A stretch of 49,987 bases of DNA from Acidobacteriota bacterium (lineage in GTDB: Bacteria > Acidobacteriota > Terriglobia > Bryobacterales > UBA6623). Each line of letters begins with the position of its first letter. Positions within the stretch are counted from its first letter, which is position 1. The stretch spans positions 1 to 49,987 of the forward strand of contig JAQBUE010000013.1 in assembly GCA_027624045.1 (NCBI GenBank). The letters run 5' to 3'. Under the pieces are notes generated by a model that had not been told where the DNA came from, did not search any database, and saw nothing but the letters and a program-made list of their open reading frames with translations. A program made the translations under genes and the position numbers. Of this stretch, positions 1-7,132 are shown piece after piece.

Positions 1-1
1 T

Positions 2-18
2 AACCGCCTCCCTTGCGG
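2..18. repeat. dispersed short repeat, copy 1
   Basis: The 17-mer AACCGCCTCCCTTGCGG occurs here and again, identical, at 1404-1420. A related longer form lies at 26082-26122. The copies sit in or beside gene ends, so this looks like a dispersed intergenic repeat family. Its function is unknown. Confidence 0.55.
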
Positions 19-71
19 TCGGGGCTCCTCGGGTGCTGGTTCGCGATTGCCGTGGCTTCCAAGTGGTTGAC

Positions 72-95
72 GAAGTCGGTGACAGTCTACTACTT
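72..95. repeat. 24-bp direct repeat, copy 1
   Basis: These 24 bases are identical to 649-672. Each copy lies just downstream of a decayed hicA gene read on the minus strand (160-261 and 735-958). A second identical run of 29 bases covers the 3' end of both hicA copies (156-184 and 731-759). The two hicBA units are therefore related copies with shared flanks. Confidence 0.7.
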
Positions 96-159
96 TCTGC
101 ATTTGACCCATACAGACACGTCGCCCCAGGCGAGCGCAGCCGGGGGCGCCAAGCCGCCA

Positions 160-261
160 TCAGAGGTTCTCGCTCAGCTCATCCCTGCTGATCTCAACGT
201 CCCGGAGAATCTTAGAGGCACCGACAAGCTGCTTCCCGCTAACGCTGGGTGTCCGGCTCAT
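160..261 (-). pseudogene. hicA toxin remnant with internal deletion
   Basis: HicA is the mRNA-interferase toxin of HicAB type II toxin-antitoxin pairs (dsRBD-like fold, catalytic His). This frame reads only 33 residues: a start resembling MSRTPSVSGKQLVG runs straight into SKILRDVEISRDELSENL and a stop. Compared with the second copy at 735-958, about 40 central residues are missing without breaking the frame. The missing part includes the glycine-serine-histidine region carrying the catalytic His. The product cannot be an active toxin. It lies 96 bp downstream of the hicB at 358-570, in the same hicB-hicA order as the second unit. It was too short to be obvious and was found by comparing the two units. 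Confidence 0.7.
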
Positions 262-357
262 GCGCCGTGACTGGGATGTCGGCCTGGTTGTCAGCCCGCC
301 AGTTGCGCCAGAACTCGGCGTTCACGGCGGCGGGAATGCTCTGTTCAAACCGATCCT

Positions 358-570
358 TCAAGCAAAGATCAGCCGGCGGCCCTTGGGCTCGGGAATCGGG
401 TCGCCAAACTCTTGCGCCGTGTCCAGCCAGAGCCGGGCGGCTTCCTGCGCATTAGCCAGAGCGGCTTGCTGCGTCGAGCCGTGCGCCATGCACCCCGGAA
501 GCTCGGGGACTTCGGCTACGAACGCCCTGTCCTCTTCGCTCCAGTAAATGATGATTTCGTACTTGGTCAT
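358..570 (-). CDS. hicB: HicB-family antitoxin (orphaned)
   Basis: This is a 70-residue protein of the HicB/UPF0150 family, the antitoxin half of HicAB modules. It has the typical short fold: an N-terminal strand (TKYEIIIYWSEEDRAFVAEV), the PELPGCMAHG turn that marks the family, a helix rich in Ala, and a C-terminal GDPIPEP segment. HicB proteins bind and block HicA, and many also repress their own promoter through an extra DNA-binding domain. None is visible here, so it would only neutralise. Its downstream partner (160-261) has lost its centre, so this antitoxin is an orphan. The start ATG has a weak CGGA a few bases upstream. Family assignment is firm, present function doubtful. Confidence 0.8.
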   Translation of the reverse strand: MTKYEIIIYWSEEDRAFVAEVPELPGCMAHGSTQQAALANAQEAARLWLDTAQEFGDPIPEPKGRRLIFA

Positions 571-648
571 TCCGGGTCATTAAGATTGTACTTCAAGATT
601 ACCCTACCGCCGGTCAATCTTCACAGAATCCCGGCTGGAAGTCGGTTG

Positions 649-672
649 GAAGTCGGTGACAGTCTACTACTT
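649..672. repeat. 24-bp direct repeat, copy 2
   Basis: This is the second copy of the 24-base direct repeat at 72-95. It lies between hicB copy 1 and the hicA of copy 2, so the two copies bracket a unit of about 577 bp. That is what a tandem duplication, or insertion of one unit beside another, would leave. Confidence 0.7.
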
Positions 673-734
673 CAGTACCAACCAGTGCAGACGCCCCGTC
701 CGACAACGTAGGCAGCGGTCGCTAGCGAGCGCCA

Positions 735-958
735 TCAGAGGTTCTCGCTCAGCTCATCCTTGCTGATCTCAGCATCCCGCAGAATCTTCGAAAGCAAACC
801 CGGGCCGATCGTTTCGCCCGCATGCACGGGGACTACGGTTCTGCGTCCATCCGGATGCGCACGTAGTGATGACTCCCTCGAACGCGAATCTCCTGGAATC
901 CGAACTTCTTGAGGTACCCGACAAGCTGTTTGCCGGTGACGCTGGGCGTCCGGCTCAT
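735..958 (-). pseudogene. hicA toxin with single-base frameshift
   Basis: Read from the ATG at 958, the sequence gives a normal HicA start: MSRTPSVTGKQLVGYLKKFG, then FQEIRVRGSHHYVR, with the GSHHY motif that holds the catalytic His. It then reaches a stop around 840. One base later the correct frame resumes (HPDGRRTVVPVHAGETIGPG, then LLSKILRDAEISKDELSENL) to a stop at 735. Restoring one base in the CGCAT stretch near 850 would give a full HicA of about 75 residues. So it is either a recently killed toxin or an assembly error. Its ATG overlaps the hicB stop by four bases (ATGA), typical of translational coupling. Confidence 0.8.
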
Positions 959-1170
959 GCGCTGATCCGCAGCCGCTGCACGCCTACAAACTCCAGGCCG
1001 TCCGCCGGCGCACCGTCAACCTCCAGGCACAACTCGATCGCCTCGCGAACGCGCACCATCAGCTCGTCAAGGGACTTCGCTTGCGTGTGACAACCGCGCA
1101 ACGCAGGAACAGACGCCACATAGTATCCGTTCTCATCCCGCTCCACGACCACATCAAACTCTCGCGCCAT
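955..1170 (-). CDS. hicB: HicB-family antitoxin
   Basis: This 71-residue HicB-like antitoxin starts MAREFDVVVERDENGYYVAS. The diagnostic VPALRGCHTQAKSLDEL follows, then an amphipathic helix (MVRVREAIELCLEV) and a short C-terminal strand. The open frame extends upstream to 1554, but the extension is low-complexity and unlike the family, so the ATG at 1170 is taken as the start. The stop overlaps the hicA start by four bases, giving a coupled hicB-hicA unit in the less common antitoxin-first order. The cognate hicA is frameshifted. If that frameshift is an assembly error, this is an intact toxin-antitoxin module. Confidence 0.82.
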   Translation of the reverse strand: MAREFDVVVERDENGYYVASVPALRGCHTQAKSLDELMVRVREAIELCLEVDGAPADGLEFVGVQRLRISA

Positions 1171-1403
1171 GCCCCAAGGAAGAAAAGGGGACGGAGCGAA
1201 AGCGCCGGGATAAACCGGCGGGAAGTCGGGGATGAAAGAGCCCCACAGGAAAGGAGTAGCGAACCATCCTGACCTCGAGTCGTGCTCAGGCGCCGGCGAT
1301 AGCGCGGGCGAAGCGTTGGCAGAGGCACCGGTGGGCCGGGTATGCACCGCGAGCGTCGACAACCTACTGACCGCCCGCGCCTCCAGCGAGGCCACGGGTT
1401 CTG

Positions 1404-1420
1404 AACCGCCTCCCTTGCGG
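1404..1420. repeat. dispersed short repeat, copy 2
   Basis: Identical 17-mer to positions 2-18, inside the gene-free stretch between hicB (start 1170) and the amidohydrolase end (1784). Confidence 0.55.
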
Positions 1421-1477
1421 GCGAGGGCGCGGGTGGGCCCGCTGCCCAGTTTCGCACGGCTCAAGCCCGCCCGGGTA

Positions 1478-1588
1478 AGGCCGCTAAACCGGCCTAGAGT
1501 AGCCTGCGGGGACAGCGCAACCAGGCGTAAAACGCCTGGCCTAGCGGAAACCAAGCCGCGTGAACGCGGCTGGGTGTAAGTCTGTCCC
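1478..1588. other. cluster of nested perfect hairpins in intergenic DNA
   Basis: Three perfect hairpins with short A-rich loops follow each other. They are AGGCCG/CGGCCT (1478-1483 with 1490-1495), CCAGGCG/CGCCTGG (1521-1527 with 1533-1539) and AGCCGCG/CGCGGCT (1554-1560 with 1565-1571). The last two are enclosed by an outer stem, GGGACAG (1509-1515) with CTGTCCC (1582-1588). The sequence between stems repeats a CTAG-containing motif. The 1171-1783 stretch has no convincing gene on either strand. The arrangement could be a structured RNA, a REP/MITE-like element or a recombination hotspot; nothing here decides which. Confidence 0.55.
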
Positions 1589-1655
1589 AGCGCTAGAGGG
1601 TGAGATTAGCCTGGCGGCGAACGTTGAGAGCCAGCTCAGCTATGGCTCAAAGGCT

Positions 1656-1683
1656 GCGGAACCCAAGACCGGGGTCCTGGCTA
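1656..1683. repeat. dispersed hairpin repeat, copy 1
   Basis: This stretch begins GCGGAACCC and carries CCGGGGTCC, then ends GGCTA. It closely matches 49845-49872, which begins GCGGACCCC and carries the same CCGGGGTCC, then ends CGCTA. The 7-bp stem here has one mismatch, while the copy at 49845 is perfect. It is a second family of dispersed hairpin repeat. Confidence 0.5.
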
Positions 1684-1783
1684 CGGTGGCGGATTGAGTG
1701 GCTGCGGAGGTTGGTCAGCGCAGCCTTGCGGCCGCAGCTCTGAGTTGGTTGGGCGGGTGTAGCTGAGGCCAAGTGATTTCCGC

Positions 1784-3046
1784 TTACGGCTGGGCGTAGA
1801 ACTTTTGCCAGTCCTCGCCGGCCAGACCGTTGAGGTCCCAAACGACGACGCCTTCGCGAAGGGTTAGCTCGCAACGCAGACGCTTTGTTCCGTCAAGGCG
1901 GGCGTTGCGAACATCCAGGAAGCCAAACTTGCCTTGCTCGATTCGCAGCACGGCGATGTCGGCCACGGCGCCGACGCTGAGGTGGCCCAGCTCGGGACGC
2001 TTGATCTGCTTGGCCGGCGCGACGGTTGACATCTCGATGACCTTTTCGAGCGGGACGCCGAGGTTGAGAAACTTCGACATGACGTTTGTCATGTCTTTCA
2101 TGCCGGCGTTCATGCTGATGACGTGCAGGTCGGTTGAGATCGAGTCGGGCAAGAAGCCCTGCCGCACCGCGGGGACGGCCTGCCGCCACCAGAAGCTGCC
2201 CGCGCCGTGGCCCACATCGAACTTGACGCCGCGCCGCCGCGCTTCGAAGAGATAGTCGCGGACCTTGCCCTTGTCATCAAGCATCGGAACCGAGCCGTGG
2301 TAGGTGTGGGTGTACATGTCGCCGGGCCGCAGATGGTCGAGCACGAGCTCTTCGAAGGGGCGCTCGGGCCGGAAGGCTCCGAAATCAACCATGATCGGGA
2401 TGTCGGCCAGCGTGCCCGCCTCGACGGCGCGGTCAACGGCGACCCACTCCGGGCCCTGATAGTGGGCGGTCTTGATTCCGACGATGAAGTCTTTGTACTT
2501 CTGAGCGGCGGCGGCGGTGGCCTTGGCGTCCATATCGTTGGCGTCCTGCTCGTATTTCTCACCCGCCTCGCCGTGGCCAACGATATTCAGCAAGGCCAAG
2601 ACGCGTGTGCGGACATAGCCGCTGTCTGTACTCACGAAGTCGATGATCTTCTTCTTGAAATCGGGAAAGTTGCGCCAGCCGGTTGTGCCGGCGTCAACGG
2701 CCGTGGTGACTCCGCTGCGCAGGGTGTGACTGTCGACATAGACGTTCTGCTCAACGGGCAGTGTGCCTTTGAGTCCGCTGCCCATGACGATGTGGGTGTG
2801 CAGGTCGACGAAGCCGGGGGTCACGTAGAGGCCGGATACGTCGATGGTCTGCTTGGCCTGGCCGGCCGCGATTTGCTCGGCGACGGCGGCGACCTTACCG
2901 GAGCTGATCGCCACGTCCCGTTGGGCGCTGAGCCCGTTCTTGGGATCGATGACGTGTCCGCCCTTGAGGAGGAGATCGTAGGTTTGCGCGCCCAGAGAGA
3001 GCGAGCCTAGGAGAATGAGGAATATGAGAGCTGAAAGGCGCCGCAT
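1784..3046 (-). CDS. secreted amidohydrolase/deacetylase-like metallohydrolase
   Basis: A 420-residue member of the amidohydrolase superfamily (dihydroorotase/D-aminoacylase-like branch) with an N-terminal signal peptide (about 1-20, ending SLGAQ). The metal-binding HxH motif is in PGFVDLHTHI (about residues 80-90). A candidate carboxylated lysine or its surroundings is in GIKTAHY. Later metal ligands are suggested by YTHTYHGS, FDVGHGAGSF and ISTDLHVI. The last is the usual Asp-bearing strand. The C-terminal LGHLSVGAVADIAVL is the small beta-sandwich that closes these enzymes. It resembles the EF_0837/AHA_3915 deacetylase-like subgroup. The substrate is unknown, but the secretion signal points to periplasmic or extracellular hydrolysis of an amide. 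It lies 63 bp downstream of the M81 gene on the same strand and may be co-transcribed. Confidence 0.85.
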   Translation of the reverse strand: MRRLSALIFLILLGSLSLGAQTYDLLLKGGHVIDPKNGLSAQRDVAISSGKVAAVAEQIAAGQAKQTIDVSGLYVTPGFVDLHTHIVMGSGLKGTLPVEQNVYVDSHTLRSGVTTAVDAGTTGWRNFPDFKKKIIDFVSTDSGYVRTRVLALLNIVGHGEAGEKYEQDANDMDAKATAAAAQKYKDFIVGIKTAHYQGPEWVAVDRAVEAGTLADIPIMVDFGAFRPERPFEELVLDHLRPGDMYTHTYHGSVPMLDDKGKVRDYLFEARRRGVKFDVGHGAGSFWWRQAVPAVRQGFLPDSISTDLHVISMNAGMKDMTNVMSKFLNLGVPLEKVIEMSTVAPAKQIKRPELGHLSVGAVADIAVLRIEQGKFGFLDVRNARLDGTKRLRCELTLREGVVVWDLNGLAGEDWQKFYAQP

Positions 3047-3109
3047 ATAGAACGTCTGTCCAATCTAACACGCTCTCGTCACCGGATCAGCGTCCACCAA
3101 GAATGTGAC

Positions 3110-4666
3110 CTATCTCCCGACCAACTCGGGGCGGGCGTGCTTGTACGTGAAGTGCTTGGGGCTGACGGCGGTGACTCCCGGGCTGTCGACGGTAATGACC
3201 TTCGCCGAAACAGGTTGATAGGCGGCCAGCGGGGCGATCGTGCCTTTGGCGACGAGAATCTTCTGGCGCTCCGGATAGACGCCGCAACTGATCAACTGGT
3301 TCAGGCTGAACGGGATGACGCGCTTACTGGTCAGCATCAGAATGTTCGACAAGTCGCGCGTTGAGCCTTCGACTTCGATCACTGAGGTCAGCCCCATATC
3401 CCAAAAAAGTCCGCCGCCGTGGCGGACTTCGGGCTCGACGAAGCGTCCATCGTGAAGCGACTTCACACGGCCGCGGATGCGGAGAGGCTTGCCGTGCATG
3501 TCGTCGGTCTTGCCGCCGACGAGCATGTCGAACTTGCCGTTGACCCCGACGGCAAAGGCTGCTTCGTTGGCCTCTTGATCGGCGATGACGACGACCCAGC
3601 CCGCGGCCTTCTGCTTCAGCAACTCGTCGAGAATGAACGTGCTGTCACCTGACGAACCGCCGCCGATGTTGTCGCCCGTATCCATGAACGACACGGGAAA
3701 CTTGTCACTTGCCATGGCCATCCGCACCGCTTCGGCCGGGCCCGGCAGCTTGAGCACAAGCTGATCGCGCACCGCCATCAACATGCCGGCCAGCCGCTTT
3801 GCCTCGCTGCGCGCCAGCTCCGGATCGTTATCGGTGATGACGACGACGCTCGGTCCCATGGCGGGGATGTCGGACCATTGGTAGCCGCCCGTGACGCTCG
3901 CGGCCAGGATCTTCGGGTTCTCCCGCTCCATCCGGCGGGTTTCATCGACGATCGGCTTGAGCGGCTCTTCATAGGTGTTCTGGAAGACTAAGTTGTAGAA
4001 GAGCGGCGGCTTCTCAATGGCCGATACGGGCTTGACCTTGCCGCTAATGGTATCGGCGAGGATGCGCGCTGAATAGATGCCGCGCTCCTTGGCATCGAGG
4101 TGAGGGTTCTGTTTGTAGGGGATGACCGCCGTCGCCTCTTCGACGATTTCGCGGGATATGTTGGAGTGGAAGTCGTGCGTCACGACGATGGGGATGGCCT
4201 TGCCGAATGCTTTGCGGACGCGCCGCACGACCTCCGCATCGGCGTGGGGGTAGCTTTCGACCACCATCGTACCGTGGAGATAGAGCAGGATGCCGTCGAG
4301 TTTGGGGGCGGCCTGTAAACGTTCGATCAACTCCTGCGTCAGGATGTTGAATGCCTCGTCGGTCACGGTGCCGATCGTCTGCGGGCCGGCGAGGATGGTG
4401 GGGTAGAGATCGAGACCGTACTGCCGCGCGCCTTCGATGTGTCCGGCTGTGGTGTCGGTTCCGCCGGTGTGCTCGTCGAGAATTTCCTGTCCGCGCAAGA
4501 TTCCCCTGGCGCCGCGCAAGCCCTTTTCGAAATCCTCAAGAGTGGTTTTGTGGGGATTGAATGTATTCGTCTCGTGGGCAATGCCGCCAAGTCCGACGAT
4601 TGGGTTTCGGCTTTGCGCGGTGAGGGTTGCGGCAAAAAGAAGGAAATAGATGAATGGTTTCAGCAC
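3110..4666 (-). CDS. M81 family metallopeptidase (MlrC-like)
   Basis: A 518-residue protein like MlrC, the zinc enzyme that finishes microcystin breakdown in sphingomonads; most family members act on unknown small peptides or amides. A signal peptide (VLKPFIYFLLFAATLTAQS) is followed by the family hallmark GGIAHETNTFNPHKTTL. Next come LYLHGTMVVE, THDFHSNIS and PYKQNPHLD, which hold the expected Asp/His zinc ligands. The C-terminal MlrC domain follows, with FMDTGDNIGGGSSGDS. The open frame runs to 5212, but the region before 4666 is the wrong strand of the next gene. GTG at 4666 gives a good signal peptide. It is divergent from the CRTAC1-like gene, 78 bp away. Secretion and the neighbouring amidohydrolase suggest scavenging of amide-bonded compounds. 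Microcystin degradation should not be assumed. Confidence 0.85.
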   Translation of the reverse strand: MLKPFIYFLLFAATLTAQSRNPIVGLGGIAHETNTFNPHKTTLEDFEKGLRGARGILRGQEILDEHTGGTDTTAGHIEGARQYGLDLYPTILAGPQTIGTVTDEAFNILTQELIERLQAAPKLDGILLYLHGTMVVESYPHADAEVVRRVRKAFGKAIPIVVTHDFHSNISREIVEEATAVIPYKQNPHLDAKERGIYSARILADTISGKVKPVSAIEKPPLFYNLVFQNTYEEPLKPIVDETRRMERENPKILAASVTGGYQWSDIPAMGPSVVVITDNDPELARSEAKRLAGMLMAVRDQLVLKLPGPAEAVRMAMASDKFPVSFMDTGDNIGGGSSGDSTFILDELLKQKAAGWVVVIADQEANEAAFAVGVNGKFDMLVGGKTDDMHGKPLRIRGRVKSLHDGRFVEPEVRHGGGLFWDMGLTSVIEVEGSTRDLSNILMLTSKRVIPFSLNQLISCGVYPERQKILVAKGTIAPLAAYQPVSAKVITVDSPGVTAVSPKHFTYKHARPELVGR

Positions 4667-4744
4667 GGATGTGATTGTAGCGCGGCGTGGAAGCCGAGTA
4701 TGGCTCGCGAAACGAACGCGCGTAGAATAAAAGACGCTGTGCCG

Positions 4745-7114
4745 ATGATGCTGCTCGCTCCCTACAGGCGGTTCCGCCAATCGATCGCGTTGCTGTTGCT
4801 GTGCGTCGCGCTTGCCGGAAACGCATTGGCCCAGGAGGCCACTCGCCAACAAGCCGACGAGCTTTACCAGCGAGGCGATTTCGCGGGCGCGGCGGATGCT
4901 CTCGACAAATACCTGGCGGCGGAGCCGGATGATGATCAGGCGCGCATGCTGCTGGGAATCTGCCGCCAGCGCACGGGCAACAACGAGGCGGCCGAGGCGG
5001 CGTTTCTGACTGTGGACCGCCGGAATCCCGGTAATGGTCAGGTGTTGTTCCTGCTCGCCCTGGTCCAATTCACAATGGGTAAGCACGGCGAAGCCGAATT
5101 GAATGCGCGGAAGGTGATCGCGTCGGTTCCCGACCCTGCCGCGGCGCATCACCTGCTCGGCATGGTGCTTGAAGAGCGGAATCAGCTTGAGAAGGCGCTG
5201 GCGTCTTATCAACAGGCGATCAAGGCGGACCAGCAGCTACTTGACGCTTACCTAAGCGCCGGGGGCGTACTGCTCAAACTGCGCCGCGCGCCCGAGGCGC
5301 TGCCGCTGCTGGATAAGGCCGTCGAACTTGGCCCAGATTTCGCCGAGACTCACTATCACCGCGCCCGTGCGCGGATCGATCTAGGACAACTGGCCGGCGC
5401 CGAGCAGGACCTCGAAAGCGCTGTCCGGCTGCAGGACCATCCGCAAGCACGCAGCCTGCTGGCGCGCGTGAGGTCGGGTGAATTTCAGACCGCTAAGAAG
5501 ACCGCGGCGGCGAATAGCCCGAAGCCGCCGGCCAAGCTCTTGCCGATTCGCTTCCAAAACGTTGCCGAACAGGCGGGACTGAATTTCGTCGTCGAAAACC
5601 ATCCGACGGCGGAGAAATATCTGGCCGAAACGATGACGGGCGGTGTCGCCGCGTTTGACTACGACGGCGACGGACTCAGTGATATTTTTTTCGCGAACGG
5701 CGCGGAAACTCCGTCTCTCGAAAAGACATCCGCGAAGTATCACAATCGGCTCTACCGCAACCTGGGCGAGATGAAGTTCCGCGATGTAACCGACGCGGCA
5801 GGTTTGCGGGGTCAAGGCTATTCGATGGGCGCGGCGGCTGGCGACTTCGATAACGATGGCCACGCGGACTTGTTTGTGGCGGGCGCGTTTCGCAATCTGC
5901 TTTATCGCAACAGCGGCGAAGGGCTCTTCGAAGAGATCAGCGCGAGCGCCGGGATCAAGAGTGACCGCTGGTCGGTGGCAGCTGGTTGGTTTGATTACGA
6001 CAACGATGGTTTCTTGGACCTGTTTGTCGTCAACTACCTGCAATGGTCGCCGCAGGAGAATCTCTACTGCGGCGACAACGCCAAGAAGCTTCGCACCTAC
6101 TGCCATCCGAAATACTACGAGGGCCAGGCGAATACGCTGTATCGCAACAAAGGGGACGGCACTTTCGAAGATGTTTCAAAGGCCTCGGGCATTGGCGCGC
6201 ACGGTGGCAAGGGTATGAGCGTCGCGTTCGCCGATTATGACCAGGACGGGCGCATCGACATCTTCGTCACGAACGACACCGAGCCGAACTTTCTGTTTCG
6301 TAATCGGGGGGACGGCACGTTCAAGGAAGTCGCTCTGGAAGCCGGTCCGGCGCTGACCGACGACGGGCGATCCGTCTCAGCGATGGGAGTTGATTTCCGC
6401 GACTACGACAACGACTCATTGCCGGATCTCGTTTTCACGGCGCTTGTCGGCGAGACGTTTCCGGTCTTTCGCAACGAAGGCGGCGGTGTCTTCCGCGACG
6501 CCACCTACAGCACCAAGGTAGGACGGCTAAGCGCGCGGCTTGCGGGTTGGAGCGTAGGGCTGGCGGACTTCAATAACGATGGCTGGAAGGACCTGTTCAC
6601 TTCGAACTCTCACGTCACCGATAACATTGAAGAATTCTCGACGGAGAAATACCTGCAAGCGAACGCGGTGTGGGCCAACGCCGGAGACGGCTCTTTTGAG
6701 GATGTGTCAGCGGAATCAGGCGCGGGTTTTCAGGTGCGGCAGGCACATCGCGGAAGCGCCTTCGCCGACTTCGACAACGATGGCCGCGTCGATGTTGTCG
6801 TGTCGTCGCTGGGCGGGCCCGCGGAGCTTTGGCGGAACGTCAGCGAGCCGGCAGGGCACTGGCTACGGGTGCGGCTGCAAGGAACAAAGAGCAACCACGA
6901 CAGCATCGGCGCGCGTGTCTCTGTTGATGGACAGCACAACGAGATGACGTCGAGCGCCGGATACTCTTCGTCAAGCTTGATGGGCGTTCACTTCGGTCTG
7001 GGGGACCGTGAGCGCGTGTCTCGAATTGAGATTCTGTGGCCCAGCGGAGTGCGTCAGATTGTGGACGATGTCGGCGCCGATCAAGTGCTGAGGCTGGTTG
7101 AACCTAGCAGGTAG
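4745..7114 (+). CDS. secreted TPR / FG-GAP (VCBS) / ASPIC-UnbV protein
   Basis: This 789-residue exported protein of the CRTAC1-like type has a signal peptide (MMLLAPYRRF to NALAQ). About six TPR helices follow (residues 35-250; LYQRGDFAGAADALDKYL is a clear one). A long beta-propeller comes next, of FG-GAP/VCBS repeats with Ca-binding DxDxDG-like loops (FDYDGDGLSD, GDFDNDGHAD, FDYDNDGFLD, ADYDQDGRID, ADFNNDGWKD, ADFDNDGRVD). It ends in an ASPIC/UnbV domain (LGDRERVSRIEILWPSGVRQ). Such proteins are numerous in Acidobacteriota and Planctomycetota; binding of sugars or extracellular partners is presumed, not shown. The start could also be 4748. Earlier in-frame ATGs (4700) would spoil the signal peptide. 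A TAGAAT at 4723-4728 could be a -10 box. Confidence 0.88.
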   Translation: MMLLAPYRRFRQSIALLLLCVALAGNALAQEATRQQADELYQRGDFAGAADALDKYLAAEPDDDQARMLLGICRQRTGNNEAAEAAFLTVDRRNPGNGQVLFLLALVQFTMGKHGEAELNARKVIASVPDPAAAHHLLGMVLEERNQLEKALASYQQAIKADQQLLDAYLSAGGVLLKLRRAPEALPLLDKAVELGPDFAETHYHRARARIDLGQLAGAEQDLESAVRLQDHPQARSLLARVRSGEFQTAKKTAAANSPKPPAKLLPIRFQNVAEQAGLNFVVENHPTAEKYLAETMTGGVAAFDYDGDGLSDIFFANGAETPSLEKTSAKYHNRLYRNLGEMKFRDVTDAAGLRGQGYSMGAAAGDFDNDGHADLFVAGAFRNLLYRNSGEGLFEEISASAGIKSDRWSVAAGWFDYDNDGFLDLFVVNYLQWSPQENLYCGDNAKKLRTYCHPKYYEGQANTLYRNKGDGTFEDVSKASGIGAHGGKGMSVAFADYDQDGRIDIFVTNDTEPNFLFRNRGDGTFKEVALEAGPALTDDGRSVSAMGVDFRDYDNDSLPDLVFTALVGETFPVFRNEGGGVFRDATYSTKVGRLSARLAGWSVGLADFNNDGWKDLFTSNSHVTDNIEEFSTEKYLQANAVWANAGDGSFEDVSAESGAGFQVRQAHRGSAFADFDNDGRVDVVVSSLGGPAELWRNVSEPAGHWLRVRLQGTKSNHDSIGARVSVDGQHNEMTSSAGYSSSSLMGVHFGLGDRERVSRIEILWPSGVRQIVDDVGADQVLRLVEPSR

Positions 7115-7132
7115 GTAGGACGGCGCAGGCTG

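Noticed and set aside
261..357. Coding-like text between hicB copy 1 and hicA copy 1 (RFEQSIPAAVNAEFWRNWR)
   Set aside because: No start in frame and no match to HicA/HicB; probably a leftover of another gene, too short to name.
2207..3010. 267-codon frame opposite the amidohydrolase
   Set aside because: Mirror of the real gene's frame; no recognisable domain, while the minus strand has HxH and DLH metal motifs.
3110..4666. Microcystin-degradation (mlrC) gene
   Set aside because: M81 proteins are common and of broad or unknown substrate; no mlrA, mlrB or mlrD is nearby.
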